From Streptomyces niveus (GTDB taxonomy: Bacteria > Actinomycetota > Actinomycetes > Streptomycetales > Streptomycetaceae), in the NCBI RefSeq assembly GCF_001723055.1, contig NZ_MDCR01000009.1:21542-85541 (forward strand): a DNA stretch of 64,000 nucleotides, read 5' to 3'. A program made the position numbers and the translations under genes. The notes under the pieces were generated by a model. It was not told the origin of the DNA and ran no database searches. It worked only from the letters and a program-made list of their open reading frames with translations. Shown in pieces: positions 59,136 through 64,000 of the stretch; within the stretch, counting starts at the first letter, position 1; each line of letters starts with the position of its first letter.

Positions 59136-60383
59136 ATGACGACCAGAATCCTTCCGGTCGTCGGCGATGCCGACGCCGCCAGATCCATCACCACCCTGCT
59201 CAGCCAGCTTCCCGACGCGGAGCCGGCCGGGCCGGTCGGCGACTCGACCTCGCTGATCGACACCCTGGCCCGGCTGGCCACGGAGTCGATCGACGAACTT
59301 CCGGAAGTAGTTCTGGTACACGAGCGGATCGGTCCCGTCCCAGCGCTGGAGCTGATCCGGGAGGTGGCGCTCCGCTTCCCGGCGGTCGGCGTCATCCTGG
59401 TCACCGCCGACGTGAGCCCCGGCCTCTTCTCGGCCGCGATGGACTCGGGCGCGCGCGGGCTGGTCGGTCTCCCCCTCTCGTACGAGGAACTCGCCCAGCG
59501 CGTTCAGGCCGCCGCCGCCTGGTCGGTGGGTGTACGGCGCCATCTCGGCCACGGCGGCGACGTGTTCACCGGTCCCGGTGGCACCGTCGTCACGGTGAGC
59601 GGGGCGAAGGGCGGTGTCGGTACGACGGTGGCCGCCGTCCAACTCGCCCTCGCCGCAAAGGCGTCGGGCATGTCGGTGGCGCTCGCCGACCTGGACCTCC
59701 AGGCCGGCGATGTCGCCTCGTACCTGGACGTGCAGTTCCGCCGCTCGATCGTGGACCTCGCCACCATCCAGGACATCTCGCCCCGCGTACTCCAGGACGC
59801 GGTGTTCACCCACCACACCGGCATGGGGCTGCTGCTCGCGCCGGGGGAGGGGGAGCGCGGCGAGGAGATAAACGACCGGTCCGTACGCCAGATCGTCAGC
59901 GCCCTGCGCAACCGCTACGAGGTCGTGATCGTCGACTGCGGGACGCAGACGACGAGCGCGAACGCGGCGGCGATCGAGATGGCGGACACCTCACTGCTGG
60001 TCACCACGCCGGACGTGGTGGCGGTACGGGCGGCCAAGCGCATGGTCAAGCTGTGGGACCGGCTCCAGATCCGCAAGGCGGAGGAGACGACGATCGTGGT
60101 GAACCGCTACATGCGGAACACCGAGATCCAGCCGCCGCTCATCGAGAAGATCACCAGCACCAAGGTGTCGCGGGTCGTCATCCCGGCGAACTTCAAGGAA
60201 CTGCACGCGGCGGTCGACGCGGGCCGGATGCAGGACCTGGAGTCCAAGTCGACGGTGAAGCAGGCGCTCTGGGCGCTCGCCGGTGAGCTGGGCCTGGTGA
60301 AGGTGCCGGAAGGCGCCGAGAAGCAGGGGAAGTTCAAGGGAGACCGGGGCTCGGTCGGGGTTCGGCGCGGACGACGAGGCTGA
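59136..60383 (+). CDS. tadZ: TadZ/CpaE-like MinD-family ATPase
   Basis: 415 residues from ATG 59136. A receiver-like N-terminal domain (about 1-125) precedes a MinD/ParA-type ATPase with deviant Walker A SGAKGGVGTTV (Lys158), LADLDLQAGD, VIVDCGTQTT and the Walker B-like NRYMRN region. TadZ proteins mark the pole or site of pilus assembly. A C-terminal tail (KGDRGSVGVRRGRRG) is basic. The gap to the first pseudopilin gene is 16 bp. Confidence 0.83.
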   Translation: MTTRILPVVGDADAARSITTLLSQLPDAEPAGPVGDSTSLIDTLARLATESIDELPEVVLVHERIGPVPALELIREVALRFPAVGVILVTADVSPGLFSAAMDSGARGLVGLPLSYEELAQRVQAAAAWSVGVRRHLGHGGDVFTGPGGTVVTVSGAKGGVGTTVAAVQLALAAKASGMSVALADLDLQAGDVASYLDVQFRRSIVDLATIQDISPRVLQDAVFTHHTGMGLLLAPGEGERGEEINDRSVRQIVSALRNRYEVVIVDCGTQTTSANAAAIEMADTSLLVTTPDVVAVRAAKRMVKLWDRLQIRKAEETTIVVNRYMRNTEIQPPLIEKITSTKVSRVVIPANFKELHAAVDAGRMQDLESKSTVKQALWALAGELGLVKVPEGAEKQGKFKGDRGSVGVRRGRRG

Positions 60384-60399
60384 GGGGGCACGTTGAACC

Positions 60400-60855
60400 A
60401 TGAACACTCCACAGATACGGACAGATGATCGCGGCGGCGTATCCGGCGGCGTATCCGGCGGCGTACCCCGCCGCGTACGGCGCGCGCTCCGGGCTCGCGA
60501 CGACCGCGGACAGGCCGCCGTCGAGTTCACCGGTCTGATCCCGCTCATCCTGGTCACCGCCATCCTGCTCTGGCAGGCCGCGCTGGTCGGCTACACCTTC
60601 GCCCTCGCGGGCAACGCCGCCGACGAGGCGGTCAGGGCCGGAACCGTGGCGGAATCCCCACAGACGCGCACCGATGCGTGCCGGGAGGCCGGCGAGCAGA
60701 ACCTGCCGGACGCCTGGAGTGCCGACATCAACTGTGCGGAGGAGGGCGACCTCGTCAAGGCGCGGGTCGACCTCGACGTGCCGCTGCTCTTCCCCGGCTC
60801 GGTCAATTTCGGGTTGACCGTCCCGGGCCGTTCGGCCGCCGTGAGGGAGAGCTGA
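60400..60855 (+). CDS. TadE-like pseudopilin
   Basis: 151 residues from ATG 60400 (GAGGGGG upstream). Three 12-bp repeats (60433-60468) encode GGVS/GGVP in the unstructured lead. The TadE hallmark is DRGQAAVEFTGLIPLILVTAILLWQAALVGYTFALAG, with the Gly and Glu of the prepilin-cleavage type signal. An extracytoplasmic domain with two cysteines (CREAGEQNL, NCAEEGD) follows. Its role is as a minor pilin of the Flp pilus. A second TadE-like gene follows directly. Confidence 0.8.
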   Translation: MNTPQIRTDDRGGVSGGVSGGVPRRVRRALRARDDRGQAAVEFTGLIPLILVTAILLWQAALVGYTFALAGNAADEAVRAGTVAESPQTRTDACREAGEQNLPDAWSADINCAEEGDLVKARVDLDVPLLFPGSVNFGLTVPGRSAAVRES

Positions 60856-60856
60856 G

Positions 60857-61267
60857 ATGCCGAAGCGATCCCTTCACATGCGGAGCGCCAGGAACAGGGC
60901 CAAGAACAGGGCCAGGAACAAGGCGGGAGACGGAGGCCAGGCCGCCATCGAGTTCGCCGGCCTCATCGCCCTCCTGCTCTTCGTCGCCCTCGCCGCCATC
61001 CAGCTCGGTCTCGCCGCGTACGCCGTCCAGCAGGCGGGTACGGCGTCCCGCGCCGCCGCCCGCGCGGCATCCCAGTACGACTACGACTACAAGGCCGTCG
61101 GCAAGGCATCCATGAGCGACTGGCTGGCCGACGGCGCCGACATCGACTCGGCGTGGTGCTTCGCCGACGAGGTCGAGGTCACCGCACGCGTCGACGTCCC
61201 GTCGATACTGCCGGACGTCTTCGACTTCGACGACGCCGAGAGGAGCACCACGATGCCCTGCGACTGA
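60857..61267 (+). CDS. Second TadE/TadF-like pseudopilin
   Basis: 136 residues from ATG 60857, 1 bp after the previous stop. A basic lead is followed by DGGQAAIEFAGLIALLLFVALAAIQLGLAAYAVQQAGTASRAAARAASQ, the TadE-type cleavage and membrane signature. The short outer domain (WCFADEVEVTARVDVPSILPDVFDFDD) has one or two cysteines. With the preceding gene it makes the TadE/TadF pair typical of these loci. Confidence 0.8.
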   Translation: MPKRSLHMRSARNRAKNRARNKAGDGGQAAIEFAGLIALLLFVALAAIQLGLAAYAVQQAGTASRAAARAASQYDYDYKAVGKASMSDWLADGADIDSAWCFADEVEVTARVDVPSILPDVFDFDDAERSTTMPCD

Positions 61268-61337
61268 CCGGGCGTATCCGATCACGTACACACGCACCAC
61301 CCGAGCATCACACCGGCATCACCTGGGAGTTGAGGAC

Positions 61338-62678
61338 ATGAGCCTGAGGGCGCGCATCAGCAGCCCCGATCCGGCGAACGGACGCAGCGAAGAGAGCCTG
61401 CTCGTCGGCGTCTACCGGGCCAAGCTCCTTGAGGAGATCGACCTCGCGGAGATGTCCGCGCTGGCCGCGGCCGAGCGCCGGGCCAGGCTCGAACGGGTCC
61501 TCGGCCACATCATCAGCCGCGAGGGCCCCGTCCTGTCCTCCGGGGAGCGCTCCCAGCTGATCCGCCGCGTCGTCGACGAGGCACTCGGTCTCGGCATCCT
61601 GGAACCCCTGCTCGAAGACGCCTCCATCAGCGAGATCATGGTGAACGGCCACGAGCAGGTCTTCGTGGAGCGCAGCGGCCGGCTGGAGATGCTGCCGATG
61701 CGGTTCGCCTCCAACGAGCAGCTGATGCAGACCATCGAACGCATCGTCTCCACCGTCAACCGCCGGGTGGACGAGGCCAATCCGATGGTGGACGCGCGAC
61801 TGCCGTCCGGCGAGCGTGTCAACGTCATCATCCCGCCGCTGTCCCTGAGCGGGCCCATCCTCACGATCCGGCGCTTCCCGCGCGCGTTCACCCTCCCCGA
61901 GATGATCGCCCTCGGCTCGCTCGACGAGCAGATGATGATCCTGCTGTCCGGTCTGGTCCGCGCGAAGTTCAACGTGATCGTCTCCGGGGCCACGGGCACC
62001 GGGAAGACGACCCTCCTCAACGCGCTGTCCGGTCTTGTCCCGTCCGGCGAGCGCATCGTCACCATCGAGGACTCCGCCGAACTCCAGCTCCAGCAGCCGC
62101 ACGTGATCACCCTGGAGACCCGCCCGGCCAACGTGGAGGGCAAAGGCCAGGTCACCATTCGTGACCTCGTACGCAACTCCCTGCGTATGCGCCCCGACCG
62201 CATCATCGTCGGTGAGGTCCGTGGCGGCGAAACGCTTGACATGCTCCAGGCGATGTCGACCGGCCACGACGGCTCGCTCGCGACCGTCCACGCCAACAGC
62301 GCCGAGGACGCCCTGATGCGACTCCAGACCCTGGCGTCCATGTCGGAGGTCGAGATCCCCTTCGTGGCGATCAAGGACCAGATCAACAGCGCCGTCGATG
62401 TGATCGTGCAGCTCACCAGGCACGCCGACGGCTCCCGGCGGCTCACCGAGATCGCCATCGTCGATTCGCACGGGCGTGAGGAGTACCGGATTGTGTCGGT
62501 CTGCCGCTTCCTCGCCGAGCCCATGACCGCGGACGGCCAGGTCAAGGGGCAGTTCGCGTACTACCCCATGCCCCGCCGGATCGCGGAACGCCTCTACATG
62601 CGGGGAGAAGCCATCCCGCCCGCCTTCGGGGTCGCGCAGGCCGAGGACGAACTCACCGTCCGCAAGGCGATCGCCTGA
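61338..62678 (+). CDS. tadA: TadA/CpaF secretion ATPase
   Basis: 446 residues from ATG 61338. CpaF-type hexameric ATPase: N-terminal domain to about 120, DASISEIMVNGHEQVFVERSG, Walker A GATGTGKTTLLN (Lys223), Asp box IVTIEDSAELQLQQPHV, RIIVGEVRGGETLDMLQAMSTGHDGSLATVHAN (Walker B and His box). It powers pilus extension from the cytosol. Full length for the family. Downstream tadB and tadC encode its membrane partners. Confidence 0.92.
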   Translation: MSLRARISSPDPANGRSEESLLVGVYRAKLLEEIDLAEMSALAAAERRARLERVLGHIISREGPVLSSGERSQLIRRVVDEALGLGILEPLLEDASISEIMVNGHEQVFVERSGRLEMLPMRFASNEQLMQTIERIVSTVNRRVDEANPMVDARLPSGERVNVIIPPLSLSGPILTIRRFPRAFTLPEMIALGSLDEQMMILLSGLVRAKFNVIVSGATGTGKTTLLNALSGLVPSGERIVTIEDSAELQLQQPHVITLETRPANVEGKGQVTIRDLVRNSLRMRPDRIIVGEVRGGETLDMLQAMSTGHDGSLATVHANSAEDALMRLQTLASMSEVEIPFVAIKDQINSAVDVIVQLTRHADGSRRLTEIAIVDSHGREEYRIVSVCRFLAEPMTADGQVKGQFAYYPMPRRIAERLYMRGEAIPPAFGVAQAEDELTVRKAIA

Positions 62679-62753
62679 TGACCGCGCCCGCCCCGGCCTC
62701 CGCCTCCGACCGCAGCCCCTGCCCGCCGCTCACCCAGAAAGTGCCCGCACGAC

Positions 62754-63692
62754 ATGGATAATCTTCCGCTCCTGACGATCGGCATCACACTGCTCACGTG
62801 TGTGCTCGGTGTCGTCGGCGTGCACATCTACGCATCGGGCAAGGCCCAACACGAGGCGCTCGTCGAGCGGATGTCCCACTCGGGACAGCTGACGACGGGC
62901 AGCAGGCAACGCCGCTTCGGAGCCTTCGACCGCCGCCTGCGCAAGACGACCTTCGGCAAGCGCGTCGAACGCAAGATCACGGTGACGGGCCTCGATCTGA
63001 CCCCGGGCGAGTACCTGGTCTACATGGCGGCCGGTCTGCTGGGCCTCTACTTCATCGTCGGTGCCATCTTCGCCACGTTCTTCGGCGTACTGGCGGCACT
63101 GGCCGGGCTCTGGGGCGGCAACGCGTTCCTGAACTGGCAGCGCGTCAAGCGCACCGAGGCCTTCATCAACCAGCTGCCCGAGCTGACCCGCGTACTCGCC
63201 AACGCGACGCAGGCGGGCCTGGCCATGCGTACGGCGCTGGTGATGGCGTCGGAGGAACTCGACAATCCCGCCGGCGAGGAACTGCGCAGGGTCGCCGACC
63301 AACTGGCCATCGGGCACACGCTGGAGGACGCGCTGGACGAGCTCGCCGAGCGGCTGCCCTCCCGGGAACTCGTCGTGCTCGTCACCACACTGGTGCTCTC
63401 CAGCCGTGCGGGCGGCCAGGTCGTGACCTCGCTGCGCAACCTCACGGAGACGCTCGAAGAGCGCAAGGAGACACGGCGCGAAGTCAAGACGGTGCTCTCC
63501 CAGATCCAGGTCACGGCGCTCGCGGTGCCCCTGATCGGTCTGGGCTTCCTGCTGCTCATCAACAACATGACACCGGGGGCGCTGGACAAGATGACCGGTG
63601 CCACGGTCGGGCAGGTCGGCACCATCCTCGCCTTCGCTCTGTACGCCGTCGGATACATCGCCATCCGGCGGATGTCCCGGATCCAGGTCTGA
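62754..63692 (+). CDS. tadB: TadB-like integral membrane platform protein
   Basis: 312 residues from ATG 62754. Type II secretion F-domain layout: an N-terminal helix, two helices near 85-120, a cytosolic GspF-like segment (LPELTRVLANATQAGLAMRTALVMASEELDNP ... GHTLEDALDELAERLP) and two C-terminal helices. Together with TadC it forms the inner-membrane platform on which TadA acts. Separated from tadA by 75 bp without obvious signals. Confidence 0.88.
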   Translation: MDNLPLLTIGITLLTCVLGVVGVHIYASGKAQHEALVERMSHSGQLTTGSRQRRFGAFDRRLRKTTFGKRVERKITVTGLDLTPGEYLVYMAAGLLGLYFIVGAIFATFFGVLAALAGLWGGNAFLNWQRVKRTEAFINQLPELTRVLANATQAGLAMRTALVMASEELDNPAGEELRRVADQLAIGHTLEDALDELAERLPSRELVVLVTTLVLSSRAGGQVVTSLRNLTETLEERKETRREVKTVLSQIQVTALAVPLIGLGFLLLINNMTPGALDKMTGATVGQVGTILAFALYAVGYIAIRRMSRIQV

Positions 63693-63704
63693 GGGGGCCA
63701 CGAC

Positions 63705-64000
63705 ATGGGACTTCTACTCGCCGTAGTCCTGGGACTCGCCGTGTACGGGGTGTTCCAGGGAATCCGCCTGTACCGGGCCGACGCCAAACTCCCCGGCGAC
63801 CTCGCGATCGCCCTGGAAGTGGGCGCCACCCGCACCACGGCCGTCGGCTCCGGAATAGACCGGCTCGGCATGCGCTACGCACCCTCCGTGCTGCGCATGA
63901 TGGGCCCCAAGCGCGTCGACGCCATCCGCCGCCGCCTCGACATGGCCGGCAACCCCGGCGGTATGACGGTCGACCGCTACGCGGCGCGCCGCGCGGTCTA
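63705..64000 (+). CDS. tadC: TadC-like membrane protein, cut by window end
   Basis: Start ATG 63705, behind GAGGGGG, 12 bp after tadB. The 98 visible codons begin MGLLLAVVLGLAVYGVFQGIRLYRAD, a membrane helix, and continue into a basic segment (GPKRVDAIRRRLDMAGNPGG) found in TadC/GspF-like proteins. Position after tadB is as in Tad loci. The rest lies beyond the window. Confidence 0.8.
   Translation, partial: MGLLLAVVLGLAVYGVFQGIRLYRADAKLPGDLAIALEVGATRTTAVGSGIDRLGMRYAPSVLRMMGPKRVDAIRRRLDMAGNPGGMTVDRYAARRAV

Overview
The window is high-G+C actinobacterial DNA and reads as a Streptomyces chromosome. The signs are frequent GTG starts, third-position G/C, chains of genes overlapping by 4 bp, DasR-type and PHO-type boxes, a PopR/ClpP pair, a TTA (bldA-type) codon, and many exported hydrolases. 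I see no rRNA, tRNA, CRISPR array, insertion sequence or phage module. Gene names rest on recognised motifs read from translation; no search was run.

Layout. 1-3.7 kb: a membrane protein running off the left edge, a PopR-like regulator ending in Ala-Ala, and the overlapping ClpP pair it probably activates through two abutting operators. 3.9-6.7 kb: a small secreted M15-like protein and a YyaL/DUF255 protein. 6.9-13.6 kb: a four-gene operon (GT2, GT39-type, GT2-GtrA, exported copper-radical oxidase) with every junction overlapping, probably making and oxidising a surface glycan. 13.6-20.5 kb: hemolysin III/TetR pair with an 18-bp palindrome, GTP-PEP carboxykinase, a large extracellular nuclease, a methyltransferase. 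20.5-27.6 kb: an accessory region with a MarR/hydrolase divergon, a methyltransferase, a truncated GNAT, and a graspetide (ATP-grasp RiPP) locus whose maturase is frameshifted and appears fused to the tail of the missing partner methyltransferase.

28-40 kb: alanine-type aminotransferase, a PHO-box-preceded secreted beta-propeller-like protein, a D-amino-acid/acyl-amino-acid catabolic cluster (D-aminoacylase, DSD1-type PLP enzyme, PfkB kinase, IclR, RidA, GntP permease), and an Nramp-like transporter without the canonical metal motif. 40-43 kb: two paralogous GH18 chitinases, each with a DasR-type box inside its promoter. 43.3-51.5 kb: a 2,600-residue exported RHS/YD-repeat polymorphic toxin with a HINT domain, a nuclease-like tip of lower G+C, and an adjacent probable immunity gene.

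51.5-57 kb: a Tat-exported DyP-type peroxidase with an altered catalytic motif, a DUF6228-like pseudogene, small membrane and lipoprotein genes, and a large protein with a Flp-prepilin-like N-terminus. 57.4-64 kb: a Tad/Flp-type pilus operon (CpaB, TadZ, two TadE-like pseudopilins, TadA, TadB, start of TadC), preceded by an unrecognised zinc-ribbon protein. The most interesting items are the eroded graspetide locus with its TTA codon, the RHS toxin with its tip module, the glycan/copper-oxidase operon, and the large prepilin-like protein facing the Tad operon.
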